A stretch of 64,000 nucleotides of DNA from Uloborus plumipes (Eukaryota > Arthropoda > Arachnida > Araneae > Uloboridae), in assembly GCA_038373865.1 (NCBI GenBank), contig JAXGGA010004457.1, positions 24,228 through 88,227 of the forward strand. Reading direction: 5' to 3'. Made by a program: the position numbers and the translations under genes. This document shows, piece by piece, positions 43,640 through 55,644 of the stretch. Below the pieces are notes generated by a model, which worked only from the letters and a program-made list of their open reading frames with translations, had not been told where the DNA came from and made no database searches. Position 1 is the first letter of the stretch; each line of letters starts with the position of its first letter.

Positions 43640-46058
43640 TTTTAAGTTTAAATAAAGTCCAAGTATTTCTTTGGTATATCTTTTATCTACGCATACTACG
43701 TAAATATGTATAAATAATATGAATCAAGGGGCAAGTTCCTATGTTTTCCAGTAACGAAGCGCAAATAAAATCGCAAAAATAAGATGCATCTTATTTTATG
43801 AAAAAGAGAAAATTAATTTTTCTAGAAAAGCAGAACCAACACGGTATTTGGAATTATTTTTGACACCAATTAACTTCTAACATACGTTAATTTTCGTGAA
43901 GAAAGAGTAAAATAAATAAAAAATCAAATTTACTTCTATAAATAGAACCAGTTGCAAATTTAATTTACTTTTCTTTTCAGAACCACATGGAAAATTTCTT
44001 TTATATGCATATTTTTCAAAGGTATGTGGAACAGTGTTTGAGTTTATTATTTAGCATTAAATGGCAACAGTGAAATATAAGAAAACTGAAACTAAAATTT
44101 TCAAACTGGTCTCACATCAATCTAATATTTTTTTTTCTCTTTATAAAAGTTCTTTTTAATCTAAATTGCTATCGTATTGCTATATTGTATGTAATCTAAT
44201 GCTTTATTTAGTATCTACCAGAAGAAAATGATTAAAACAAAAATAATGGGATAAATCAAAAATTAAACAACCTTGCTGCTCTGGACAACCGAGCAGAGAC
44301 ATTCTTTAGTTTTCCGACTGTAATTAAGAAGAGAAGCTTGGGATTATTTTTGAATTAATGAGATGGTTTTTCGTCGGATAACTAAAAAGCTATACGCCAA
44401 GTAGGGATTATTGATTTTAAAATAAGGAAGCGTTCGACCATTAAAATCTATTTTAAGGGCACAAGGAACGATAAAGGTATGGGCACAAAAGGTATTATAT
44501 AACTTTTAAATTCTGTTTATTTTTTTTTGAACTGTTTTTTTAACTATCATTTTTTAAACACTGCATTACCTTTTGGGGAATCTTCAATCTAGCCCTAAGG
44601 AAATGTATTTTTTTTTTTTCAAATTCTTGTTAATAAGCAATTTAAGGTGCAAGCATTTTAAATATTTCTTTGGCCACTTTAAAGAACTAAAATAATGTAT
44701 TTCCCATTATGTTACATGTTCCGTATTTTATGATATTACTACAGATGAGACCTGGCTATTCCTTCTTTGATTTCCGCCAAGTCATTTTCATTTACGCATT
44801 TTATTTAATTAATTAAATAACAAAAACAGCTTAAAATAGTTTATTGATGGCGTGCATACGTCAGTGAATGTATATGTAAGCCGATAGCTTAGAAACACCA
44901 GTCAATGTATCGCGGGGGTTACAGTATGGCAGGAATTAGTGGGTTAAGTAAACACAAGGGGATATCCGACGCCTTTTACACCCTACAAAAGCAGCACACT
45001 ATAAGAAAATTTCAGAGCGAAGATTATGTACTAAATATTATGTATAGATTATACGTAAAAAGTAAAAGCCTTTACAGTTAACGCGTTCTTGCTGATTCTA
45101 CCAATGACAAAATTAAGTGGGCCATTTCTAGTTCCAGTTCACACTCCATATCCTCGTGGTCAAGCTATAGTATATCAGAAGGGTGCCAAGCGATTAATGT
45201 TAATGTATCTGTTTTCTTGAGATGATCCTGATTTATTCCAAAAACATAACACTTCACAAGGAAGTTTTCTGATTTTTTTAGGATAGTTCTAGGTTAATTT
45301 TAAGAAAGTTTATGACTTTTAGCGGTAAACATTTCTGCTTAACTAACAGAAACTAGGCTCGCAAGCTGTCCGTTATTTTCCAGGAAAGTTCCGGTTTTTT
45401 TTACAGTACATATGACAGCCTCTCTTTGCAAATTCGTTTTTTAATTAACAATTTTATTCAGATTTTTTAATTTTTTTAAGCGAACATGCTTTTTTAAAAC
45501 ACTTTTAACAAACATTTATTAACATTTCCTTCAAAAATAATTCTTGAAAACTTCGAATTCCGCTGATCAAATAATTTTCTCCAAAGAACCCAGAAACAAA
45601 CAAATCAGAAATCTATTGATTCATCCCAGCTCGTTTATCTTCAACAAATCATAACAGTAATTCAACCGCAAAATGCAACACGACGTGCCCTATAACTCCA
45701 GAGCTTTGAGGTTAAGTGCTCACAATTTTGCTGTCCACAGAATTAAAAGTCTGATTACCACGACTGATAAATTGCTCAGTAAAGACTGCTGTTAATGGAT
45801 GGCTATTTATCGCACTGCCTCATTACCCCATTCCATTTTGGCGGGAAAATGATCGATGGGCCCTTTCTCTGATCATTTGGGTTTTCTTGTTCGAACAGCT
45901 TCGTATCGCGCGGGAGCATTCGAATTAGTTTTCTTGGTTTTACTCTCTTCTCTTTTCCTATTATTTGTTACAGAAAGTATTGTAGAAGATATTATTATAA
46001 AACAATGTAAAAGCATTTGTTACAAAATGTCTTAATGATAGAGATCAATTTATGCACT
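43640..46058. other. Interval without recognisable element
   Basis: No repeat family shared with the rest of the window was noticed. The part at 45650-45960 is less AT-rich and less repetitive (for example GATCGATGGGCCCTTTCTC and CTTCGTATCGCGCGGGAGC), so it is a candidate for unique or conserved non-coding DNA. I found no exon signal there. Confidence 0.4.
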
Positions 46059-46733
46059 GGATTAGGGTCGGTTACTTACTGCTTTACGCCGACAGAGTGG
46101 TATAGTCGTTAAGACGCTGGCCTCTTACGCCCAAAAGCGCGGGTTCGAACCCAGCTCCAGTCGGTGGATTTTCATGATGCAGAAAATCGACAGCGCTCAT
46201 GTCGTATGATTATGCGGCATGTAAAAGATCCCTTGAGTACTTGTTTGGCTTATAGTATCTCGTGGCAAAATTAAATTCCCAGTGCAGTTTCGCATCAAAT
46301 AGAGCCCAGGTGCCTCCATCTAGTGGGGAAACTGGGCGTCAAAAATACTTGTGGCAGTGGTATCCCACCGATGGTGGTGTCGCATGAAAGAGTGGATGCC
46401 GCTTTGGGGAATGCACTAGGTCTGCAAATGGCATGAAGCTAAACGCAACCCCATTTGAAACAAACAAACAAACTTACTGCTTTACAAATGAGCTCGGAAT
46501 TAACATCTACGAGTAGTACTGTACCAATTTGCGGTCTCTCTCTGATATTTTAATTCCACATTAGCTACCAGCTATTTTCGCTCTCTTTGCTTCTTTAAAA
46601 GGATTTCTTCCTCTAACTCGGTGCATAAACACGAAACTGCAGCCCGTGGATGTAAACACCTGAGTTGGCGGTGTTTTGCATGTTTCTGCCTTGGACCTGG
46701 CTTAGGGGCGGTAATTACTGCTTTAAACTGAAT
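46059..46733 (+). mobile_element. Decayed retrozyme-like unit split by a SINE
   Basis: Left (46059-46087, TTAGGGTCGGTTACTTACTG) and right (46700-46733, CTTAGGGGCGGTAATTACTG) parts match the terminal repeats of the 37231 element. The body after the SINE (46486-46690) follows that unit in order, including ATTAGCTACCAGC. The hammerhead is destroyed: GAAACTGCAGCCC survives near 46633, but the CTGATGA core and stem II are deleted. Confidence 0.75.
46074..46485 (+). mobile_element. tRNA-derived SINE with 14-bp TSD and AAAC tail
   Basis: ACTTACTGCTTTAC is repeated perfectly at 46074-46087 and 46472-46485. The insert (46088-46471) has a tRNA-like head at 46088-46164 with paired ends (CCGACAG near the start, AGTCGG at 46159), an A-box-like TGGTATAGTCGTTA and the B box GGTTCGAACCC (46142-46152). 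The anticodon loop would read CTT. A body follows with ATGTAAAAGATCCCTTG, a word like the conserved central domains of some metazoan SINE superfamilies (from memory). It ends in (CAAA)n. It is clearly a retroposed SINE and not a tRNA gene. Confidence 0.92.
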
Positions 46734-47022
46734 GCTTTTTTTTTTCAGTAAATTCTACCTATTTCTTCAGCAGCGCTTGTACGCGAAACCTTTTTTTAAA
46801 GTTATTTTCTATGTGTATGCAAATGTATCATTCACATAATCTATTCCTATCAGTACTGTGCAAGACATTAACTATAGAAGAATGTAAATCGTTTGTTGTT
46901 TTGCTATTCAGTGTATCAATCATCAAGACTTAATTCATAAGCATTTATTTAGGCACATTCATGGTTTTATCAATTAAAGTCAACTTTTTTTCAACAGTAC
47001 GTGATTCCAATGGTTATTTAGG
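46734..47022. other. Short interval between repeats
   Basis: AT-rich, nothing recognised. Confidence 0.4.
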
Positions 47023-47254
47023 TACCGTAAAGTCGGGTTACTTGGACCCACAAGGGTGTTACTTGAGCCCACAGTAAAATGATAAAATCTGGGTTTGGTA
47101 CTAGCGTTAGAGACTGCAGCGTGCTTCTACCTAGCGGAGAAACCAGGAACTATGTAGAAATCTTCAACTAATAAGTACCAAACCTTGATTTTATCATTTT
47201 ACTGTAATGGGCTCAAGTAACCCCCTAGGGTCCAAGTAACCCGACTTTACGGTA
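47023..47254. mobile_element. 232-bp MITE, TACCGTAAAGTC ends (copy 2)
   Basis: Same orientation and length as the copy at 6076-6307, with nearly identical sequence including the central GTACTAGCGTTAGAGACTGC. TA is present at both ends. Confidence 0.92.
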
Positions 47255-47416
47255 CGCGTTTTATTCATTTATTCTTTTGTTTTTATAACCAGCGAACTAC
47301 ACGAATAGTGTAAAATAAAGGTTATTGAAAGATTAAATATGAATCAAAAACGCATGCTAAAACGTGGTTTTGACTTGCAAATCATGTGCCCTGGTCAACA
47401 GTTATCGAAATGTACA

Positions 47417-47560
47417 CTGTAAAAAATGAATGCTGTTTTTACAGTATAATACAACTAATTTTTCTAGTAACAACCTGTAAAAATGGCTAATTTTACAGAA
47501 ATAAACTCTAAAATAGAAATTTTACAGTGATAAACTGTAAAATTGCTATGATTTTCATTT
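47417..47560. repeat. CTGTAAAA/TTTTACAG repeat tract (short copy)
   Basis: Mirrored TTTTACAGT and ACTGTAAAA words as in the tracts at 10557 and 27398. Confidence 0.55.
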
Positions 47561-48247
47561 GCGTATAAAAATCATTTACAATACTTTTATACATATTTCC
47601 ATATATACAAGTATCAAAAATATGATAACGCCTCGAATCAACTTAAAAAATATTAATTTACCTCGTACTATAAGTTACCTCGTATCAAATAAAAAAAAAA
47701 CTTTCCTTACGGCCAACGTCGTATCAACGTAAAAAAATACCAAGAAAACCTCGAATCATACTATACTCGGTTACTATAAAATAGGCGTATCAAGTTTAGA
47801 AATTTTGCATATTCTCCATGGAAACGGTACGAAAGAAAACAGTCCCCCCCCCCCCTTTTTATGCACTGCTATTGAAGCATTTCATTTTTTTTTTTTTTTT
47901 TTTTTTTGTGTTTATAGAATGAGGCTTTACTTTTATTTATATCCTCGGGGTCTCAGTTATTTCTCAACGTTTTCTAACAATTTTAGTCATGTATTAAACA
48001 GCAAAAATTTCTAAGATAATGTTGTGCTTTATTAACATTGATTTTTCAATAGAATGATAGTTTACGCACAAATCAATTTTAATCGTTTTGCATTTAACCA
48101 TTGTTGCGAAAGCTTAGTGCGGGAAAAGTCAAAAGAGCCATAACTATGACAACCACCAAGGAAAAAGTGCGGCGAGTGGGAAATTAATATTACTTGGAGC
48201 AGCCTCCTCTAGTTCCATAGAGTATAAGTTACCTCGTATGCTGCTAA
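47561..48247. other. AT-rich interval with C and T tracts
   Basis: A C tract (about 47844-47855) and a T tract of about 21 (47887-47907) lie here. The word CCTCGTATCAA and variants recur between 47630 and 47790, again near 48235 and 48870, as a dispersed motif of unknown origin. Confidence 0.4.
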
Positions 48248-48500
48248 AAATTCAGGAAACTTTTATGGTAGATGTTACTGTAAAATGTAGCGTTTACAGT
48301 ACAGAAAAGTTTTGCAGTAAATTCTGTACCTCAGAACCAGACTAACGTAAGTTCATTTTCGTCATTTTTCGGTAGAGGGGAAAAACGATTGTCGAATACA
48401 TCGTTTTTCCCCTTTACTGAAAAATGACGAAAATGGACTTACGTCAGTCTGGTTCTGAGGTACAGAATTGTACTGATAAAAAATTGCGATTGGCGCCAAT
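48248..48500. repeat. CTGTAAA repeat unit interrupted by a palindromic MITE
   Basis: 48248-48323 and 48466-48500 together match the reverse complement of 42655-42770. The interruption is 48324-48465. Confidence 0.8.
48324..48465. mobile_element. 142-bp near-perfect palindromic MITE, AATT target duplication
   Basis: The ends CTGTACCTCAGAACCAGACT and its complement enclose arms that pair almost throughout (…TTCATTTTCGTCATTTTTCGG and partner), leaving a small centre at about 48389-48400. AATT stands on both sides (48320-48323, 48466-48469). The paralogous unit at 42655-42770 has a single AATT at this point, which defines the insertion exactly. Open frames on both strands across it are artefacts of the palindrome. 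Confidence 0.88.
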
Positions 48501-48554
48501 TGATCACAATGTGACTTACTGTGCGATGCAGACGACACACTATTTCCGCTCTCC

Positions 48555-48640
48555 TGGTGTGTCTCATTTGGTATCTTGGATAGCAAAGCGGTGTATAAAA
48601 TTGGGGCCCGGGTTCGATCCGTGTCGTTTGCATCTCGCGC
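48555..48640 (+). other. tRNA-like fragment with polymerase III B box (weak)
   Basis: GGTTCGATCC at 48611-48620 is preceded by TAGCAAAGCGGTG (48581), resembling B and A boxes, but their spacing (30 bases) is too short for a tRNA and no cloverleaf pairs. It may be the remains of a third SINE. Confidence 0.3.
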
Positions 48641-48895
48641 TTTTTAATTCTCGTTTTCTCTACCGTAAAATTTTACAGTAAAAAAAGATTTTACGGTAAT
48701 AATTACTGGCAACATGGATGCCCGTAACTTTTAAAGTAACATTTCAGGATAATTTTTAAGAGTGTATTAACTAAAAAAAAAACTTTCCTTTCGGCCAAAC
48801 CACCATTTAGTGATTTTCATTTACGGAAATCAATACATATTTCCATATATACAAATTTCAAAAATGACGCCTCGTATCAACTACATCTCTTACTC

Positions 48896-48918
48896 ACAAC
48901 ACACACACACACACACAA
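48896..48918 (+). repeat. CA microsatellite
   Basis: About eleven uninterrupted CA units. Confidence 0.9.
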
Positions 48919-49300
48919 ACTCCCTTCTTACAAACTTCATTCATACTTGTTCCAGACAGGAAGTTTACGAAGCTTTAAACCACCAAACACTTGTAACACG
49001 GTAGATTTGTTTCGCTCCTGTGATCTTGCAAAAGTATTGATTAGCCACAGGGATTGAGACGAAACCATTCTAACGTAACGAAAATCATACAAAGATCATG
49101 CAATCCTTTTGCCATATTGGATTTTTCTCAGACACATTGATCCACTATCACAATTGCGATGCTTTCTTACCAGTTGTATTATTTTCTTTTTATGCATTGA
49201 TTTATTGAGGATTTTGTTTTTGTTAGAAAATATATTTTTATGCCAGCAATTGTAATTTAACAATACATTGTTATAACATTGACTTCTTTCAGAAACGATA

Positions 49301-49786
49301 TTAACCCATTTATGCCCAAGTTTTTTTTAACTTTTTTTTTTTTTTTTTTTTTTACCCGCTTAAAACGCTTACTTGGAATGGTTTACATACATTTTAGGCT
49401 TAAAATATAGTTCGCCGTTGCCATATTTATTCAGTGATTTAACGTCCTGTTTATGGGATTTTTTGCAGATAAGTAAGCAAAATACGACCTTACTTGACTT
49501 TACTTTTGCAAAGTAACATTACAGAAGGCATCTGTGATCAATTTCAAGCAAATCATTTTAAAATAGTTTAGTTTTATGAAAAATAAGTTCGCAAGAAAAG
49601 AAACTTACTTTCTGTGGCTACCCATCCTGGATCGTTGCTTGACTGATTTGTAAGGAAATATCTGTCAATAAATAGACTCTGATGTCCAAATAATGACTCT
49701 AACTGGTTTGCTCAAGAAGAAGGACTATTTAACTTGTGAAAAACAGCTTTAGAGTAAAAGGATATACCCATTACAGGTTTTTGTAT
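49301..49786 (+). mobile_element. piggyBac-like MITE (5'-anchored copy of the 7681 family)
   Basis: Starts TTAACCCATTTATGCCC, then matches 7681-8100 and 8318-8367, ending abruptly after TACAGGTTTTTGTAT. The right inverted end is missing. It lacks the 217-bp insertion present in the first copy, so it records the empty site. Confidence 0.8.
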
Positions 49787-50699
49787 GCGAGCGATTCCAT
49801 ACCAACTCACCGAAAAAAAAAAAAAGTTGGTCGCACGACCGACTCGGATTTTTTTTAATTTGGTACACAGATTGATGGTATAGAGGTATGAAAAAGCCGA
49901 AAAGGAAAGTTACCTGCTCCACTTATTTCCCGAGATACGGGTCCTCGAAGTTTGTCCGGACCTTCAAAATACCAAAAAATTGATGTTTTTTAATAATTTT
50001 TTCTTAAAATTTCTACTCATGCAATATGAAAGTGTTTGATATCTACGGAAACTAGCTACTACTGGCATTCAGAAAAAAAATATGGCAATGTTTATAATGG
50101 AAAATGTTAAGGTACAGCACTCTTAGAAGTTGCCATCACAAAAATTTGATTTTCCCGATTTTGATAAAATTGAGGAATTTATTTCAAAAAACGGAAGACA
50201 TAACCAAAGGTTTACTCACTTTCTGGTAGTGTACAGATGTTTACTATAAATGGTTACACAATGCATAACTTTGATTTCTCACTCCTTCTTGGAAATATTT
50301 TAGCTTAAAGATAAGCCATAAGGCAAAAAATGCGTTTTTGGCCATCTTGGCAACCATTTTTCACATGAAGGGGGAACAGTAGAAACTTTAATTTTTTTAA
50401 AAAACAAGCCACTTATATGTTAGCTATTCACAGGAAAAGACTTTACTTTTGGTTATTTCTCCCATTAAGAGATATCCTGCTGACAGTATATGCATGTTTT
50501 TCGCGACGACCATATGCTATTGTTCCCCCTCCCATGGACTTAAAATTAATTAAACCAAAAAATAATGATATATTTATTAATAGCTGTATTATCTACCCAA
50601 TATGTCATGAAATGTAATTTATTAAATCATTGAACAATAAATTAGATAATTGATGAAAACAAGAAATAGTATTTCTCTGATGCCTGAGCATTATGCATT
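49787..50699. other. Interval without recognisable element
   Basis: No repeat partner was found inside the window. GGTCGCACGACC (about 49830) is a small palindrome. A 66-codon frame at 50417-50617 has no recognisable domain. Confidence 0.4.
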
Positions 50700-51595
50700 C
50701 ATAATTATAAAGCACTAAATACTTTCTTGAGAAATTAATTAACATAAAGGAGCTCTAAATATTTATATTATAAGCAATACCCAATCTTGTGATTGGGATA
50801 CTCCTGTTTTTAATTGAAGAATTTCTTGAATAGCACATGAATATCAGGAAAATAAATGAGGTCTTTTCGTTTGATGTAGGATATTTTATGACCAATTTCA
50901 TTTGATGGGCTACTAACTGAGCATGGTGATAAAGAGCTATTAATTTCAGCATCGAATTCCATTTTACCTTATTAACAATCAAATATTTACAAAATAAATA
51001 AATAATTTAATATAAAGCAATGCTTGAAGAATTAAAATTAGTGCAACTAATTTATTCCCATACTGATCTTTACAAAATTGACATGCATTGAGCACTGATA
51101 AGAACTGACAAGAAAGAGTTTACTCACTAAAATATTAAATCACAGATACTATAAAGCATACATTCTATTTTCTACAAAATAATACTGCAACAAAGAACAA
51201 GGGTATCCTCCTGTTTATAGCCATCAATCAGGAACATCCAATCACCAGATTGGGTATTGCCTATGAGATAAATATTCGAAGCTCCTTTATTTTAATTGAT
51301 TTTTCAAGAAATTGTTTAGTACCTACCCCTTTATACCCTTGTTCTTTGTTGCAGTATTATTTTGTAGAAAATAGAATGTACGCTTTATAGTATCTGTGAA
51401 CTAGTATTTTAGTGAGTAAACTTATTCTTGTCAGTTCTTATCAGTGCTCAACACATGTCAGTTTTGTAAAGATCAGTATGGGAATAAATTAGTTGCACTA
51501 ATTTTAATTCTTCAAGCATGGCTTTATATTAAATTATTTATTTAAATATTTTGTAAATATTTAACTGTTAATAAGGTAAAATGTAATTCGAATAT
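50700..51595. repeat. Complex inverted repeat, order X-Y-X'-Y'
   Basis: Block Y (about 50948-51207) is mirrored by Y' (about 51335-51595), with words such as CTACAAAATAATACTGCAAC and its complement. Block X (about 50700-50830, GCAATACCCAATCTTGTGAT) is mirrored by X' (51208-51330, ATCACCAGATTGGGTATTGC). Alternating inverted blocks imply at least two rearrangement or insertion steps. No ribozyme core or transposase was seen. The small open frame at 50755-50982 lies across X. Confidence 0.75.
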
Positions 51596-52690
51596 ATAGG
51601 TTTTTTTTTTTTTTTTTTTTGTAAGGGTGGCTCGTTGCATATCAGTCGCATCGCAGGTCCGCATGAAAGAAGACACTGTTCCGGCTGACTCTTCTGCAAA
51701 GTGACCCATTTTTTCCAAATACTATAAATTATCACTTCAATTAATTACTTTTCTTAATTATCAAGCCCCCCCCCCACACTTGTTTTTCAGTTTTCAACGG
51801 TTTCCGAGCCAATATTTTGATTTTCAGATTAAAGGAGCTTGACATTAACCGTTAACACTCTTATAGATAGATAGAGAGGTGCAAAGTTGAAAATCATGAA
51901 CATGTATAGCAAACTGAGAGACTTAGACAAAAACGTGTATATCTGCACCCCCTCCCCCAAAAAAACTTTTTAAAATCTGGAAATACGTTTTTTTTTTTTT
52001 TTTAAAGCACTGTTTTTTTTTTTATTTCTTTATAAAATGACTCTGAATTGGGTGGGGGGGGGCGCTCTCTGGAAAGAGGGGGTGGAGGGGGGAAAGTGAG
52101 GTCATATTTGGAAATAGGGGGTCATTTGACATAAGAATCAGCCACAAACCTGCTGAAACAAAATCAGCTGAAGACCTGCTTTAAAACTCGAGTGCAAAGT
52201 GAGATTTTTAGAGCATTATTTATTTATTTTTTTTTTTTAATTTTACAGCGTGAAAATTTTTTCTGACAAAGGAACCATAGGAGCGGATCCTATACTCTGG
52301 TTCTACACCTAAAAAAATGTTTTAAAGATTTTTTTAAAGAAACTTGAATAAAAAGATCGTTTTTGGTGATTTTTCAAATATTTTGGGGGGCTACGCCCCC
52401 CCCCCCAAATTCCCCGATTTTTTCTCGGTGCTCATGATTTTAAACTTTGAGTCTCTCTTGACCTCCAAAAAAATTTAGGGGTGAATACAAGGCTCCTTTC
52501 CCCTCCAAAAAAATATAATAGCTCTGAAACTAAGAAAAAATGAAAATAATAGGGGGGAGTTTAAAAAAAAATGGTACGTGATGGGGGAAAACGGAGGTCA
52601 TATTCGGATTCAGGGGGTCATTTTACATAAGAATCAGCCTTCAAAATGCCAGAAGCATTTTCAAGGTTTTTTTTTTTTTTTTGCCGCACA
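51596..52690. other. Homopolymer-rich interval
   Basis: Runs of T (51600-51621, 51989-52002, 52009-52022), C (51767-51776) and G (52052-52060, 52385-52406 region) dominate. GGGGGTCATTTNACATAAGAATCAGCC occurs at 52118 and 52604, an old local duplication. No gene is supported. Confidence 0.45.
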
Positions 52691-52691
52691 G

Positions 52692-52803
52692 TGTAATTGT
52701 AACAATAATGATAATAACAACAAAATACTAATAATAATGACAACCAAATAATAATAATAACAACAACAAAATAATAATAAATACAACAAAATAATAATAG
52801 TAA
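52692..52803 (+). repeat. AAT/AAC trinucleotide-rich microsatellite
   Basis: Interrupted ATA, AAT and AAC triplets for about 110 bp. Confidence 0.85.
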
Positions 52804-52907
52804 TCAGTATAATACTGCTGAATTAACACCCCATTAGAGTTTCGATTACATTAAAACATTTTGAGCGAAAAAGGACAAAGCGACTAAAAGAATAATTAAA
52901 GATTTTT

Positions 52908-53690
52908 ACTTCCTTTTACGTAGTAAAGGAAGTATTGTGATCGCGAAAAAAAAATCACTCTAATTTGAGTCTAAATTTTGATTTTGCTCACCCCCGAATG
53001 AATGTTCAGTAGTTTTTTCGACCTGTCAGCACGTGCATATGTACCTACCGACATATAAGCAGCCGAAAAATTCTTTTCAACCACCCCCGAGTTAATTACG
53101 ACGAGTTTTTTCGTGACGTATGTGCGGATGTATGTGCGTATGTAGCTCGCATAACTCAAAAACTATATACCGTAGAAACTTCTAGCTTGGTATGTAGGCT
53201 CTGAGTATGGTCTAGTTGTGCACCTCCCCTTGTGGTTGCATTTGAATGTTCCCAAGGGGGTGTTTTACCCCTTTTTTGGGGGTGTTTGCCCCTTGGTTTA
53301 ATCAGTGTTAATTTCAATGCAGACTCAAGTAATATGAATTGGCGCGACCACTTGGCGATATGTCGCCAAGCTTTTGGTCGCCAAGTGTTTGACGCCAACT
53401 TGGCGACAAATTTGGCGAAAAAATTTTTTTTTGAATTTGGATTCAACTTGGCGCTATTGGCGATATTTTGCGAAAAATTAACTGAATGATATTAAAATCA
53501 GCAAATATTTAGAAAATTAACCATTGTTAAATATTTTTTGCATTGTTTCGTGGCAGATTAGGGGAGTAAATATTTGAATTGTTACCTTGCTCACTCCAAG
53601 CACTTTTTTTGACTCTTAAGGCAACTACTAAGAAATTTACACGTAAAAGGAAGTAGTGTTGGGCCCATACCAGACATTTTTTTTAGTAAA
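52908..53690 (+). repeat. Dispersed repeat with TTGGCGACAAG block (copy B, complete)
   Basis: Starts with the hairpin ACTTCCTTTTACG / AAAGGAAGTA, then TGTGATCGCGAAAAA, the CATATGTACC block, a GTATGTGCG microsatellite (53105-53145), the CCCCTT block and the TTGGCG block (53340-53460). It ends near CACGTAAAAGGAAGT (53640) with a GGGCCCATACC word shared with copy A outside that point. Opposite in orientation to copy A. Confidence 0.8.
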
Positions 53691-54814
53691 TTGCAGTAAA
53701 ATTAATACGACTGCAATTTATTCGTTAAAGGTATTTGATTGAGACACTCGTACACAGTGCTGATTGTCAAGTGAGTTTACAGGCTACACAAATTGTCAAA
53801 TATTCCTTGATTAAACTTAAATGAAATTAAAAAATATATAACAATAACTTTCTTTTTTTGTAAATGAAGTCTCATTCTTCATTTAAAGAAAATACTTTTA
53901 ACTACGTATCTTTTTAAAACAATTAAAATATCATTTTTCAAGCAACAGGCGAGAAAACTCACATTTACACACAATGCGAAAATTGCAAATCTTTTATCTA
54001 GTTTCTTTTAGCGTTGCCATTCAGAATAAGTAGCGCTGACGATAAAATAATTCAAATAAATGCAAAACATTTCAGACGTTAATCAAAAAAAAAAAAAAAA
54101 TCAAAAGTACAATAGACGATAAATTGACAAACTGAAATCAACTGAATAGTCAACTTTTTGCAACTTTGTGTAAAAAAATAGCATAGCTCGATATCACGTT
54201 TACTCTGAACCCCCCCCCCCCCCCCAGTAGTTTCATTCTATTTCTAAAAATGAATTCTATAGCGCACAAGAATGCTGGTATTACCAAACACAAGTTACCT
54301 AAAATAATTTTTCGTTTTTCAATAGACATTTCACTACCGAGACATGCATAACTATTCACAGGCTCAACAGGATAAACATTCAATTTTTACTCTGCTTTGA
54401 ATTCGAAGCAGAAATGAAGCGAAAATTCTCCTCAGAGTTTGGAATGTAAAACATTCCGAAAGAGAACTCTAAATTCGTTATGGTAAAGAGACGATTAAAA
54501 GTAGGCGACCATGTGGTAAGAGAGTTATAGATCGTTAGAAACAGTATTTGAGGTTTCTTTTTGGCAGAAAGCTACCTTAAAGTGAACATAAATAGATGCT
54601 AGTCGTGTTAAAAGCATTTTGGAAAGTTTTATCTCGAGTGTGCACTGTGCAGTGTGACTCGATACTGCAAAAATATATTTGCGATGTGCTTGCGCAAAAT
54701 GATTACAAAACAAATAGTTATCCAATAAATATTTCTGAACAATGCGAATTATTCAATATTTTATGTATTTGATTTATTACGTATTTCAACTTAGTTAAAA
54801 TATTACTAGATAAG
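53691..54814. other. Interval without recognisable element
   Basis: A C tract of about 17 at 54211-54227 and an A tract at 54085-54100; otherwise nothing I can assign. Confidence 0.45.
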
Positions 54815-55046
54815 TACCGTAAAGTCGGGTTACTTGGACCCTAAGGGGTTACTTGAGCCCATTACAGTAAAATGATAAAATCTAGGTTTGGTACTTATTA
54901 GTTGAAGACTTGCACGTAGTTCCTCGTTTCTTCTCTAGGTAGAAGCACTCTGAAGTCTTTAATGCTAGTACCAAACCCAGATTTTATCATTTTACTGTGG
55001 GCTCAAGTAACCTCCTTGTGGGTCCAAGTAACCTGACTTTACGGTA
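54815..55046. mobile_element. 232-bp MITE, TACCGTAAAGTC ends (copy 3, inverted interior)
   Basis: Third copy, exactly 232 bp, with the interior reversed relative to 6076 and 47023 (GTACTTATTAGTTGAAGAC on the left side). TA at both ends. Confidence 0.92.
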
Positions 55047-55146
55047 GCGCTTTGTTCAGGAAATGTTTTAACAATTTACTCAGTCCCGCTATATAACTTT
55101 ACAGCACAGTCTCCTGTAATAACATTCTTCAGCTAAAACATCAGTT

Positions 55147-55394
55147 TTCTTTTACGTAGTTAAGGCAGTATTGTGATCGCGAAAAATCTTTCACTAAAAC
55201 TTCGGTCAAAATTTCCATTTCGCTCATCCCCGAATGATTGTTGAATAGTTTTTTCGATCCGTCAGCACTTGCATATGTACCTACAAACATATAAACAGCC
55301 GTAACATTCCTTTCGACCATCCCTGAATTAATCACTACGAGTTCTCTCGGGACGTGTGCATGTACGTACGTATGTATGTGCGTCTGTGAGTATG
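55147..55394 (+). repeat. Dispersed repeat copy C, left half
   Basis: Matches 52908-53140 (TTTTACGTAG, TATTGTGATCGCGAAAAA, GCATATGTACCTAC, GTATGTGCG) and stops at the TA where the large Tc1-like insertion begins. Its continuation is at 63632-64000. Confidence 0.85.
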
Positions 55395-55644
55395 TACAGT
55401 CGTAGAAAAAAAAAAACGAAACACTCTGAATTATTCGGCTGCAAAACTTGATGAGAACAAAAGAAAGGTGTCTTCTAACGTGGATTAAAGTCTTCTTTAA
55501 AACTATGTAAGAAAAATTTTGATAAGGGGCTATATACAAAGTGAAATGAACTCAAAGTCAGAATTTTCAAATGGGAACCCTTACATTTGATTACATAAAT
55601 AGGTGCGGAGGGCCAAAAGTATGCTGGGTACCAAGCTGCATCAC

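Noticed and set aside
45650..45960. Exon of a host gene
   Set aside because: More complex sequence but no sustained frame or splice-site pair that I can support.
46088..46164. tRNA gene with CTT anticodon
   Set aside because: Part of a 384-bp SINE with a 14-bp TSD and CAAA tail; T arm and anticodon arm imperfect.
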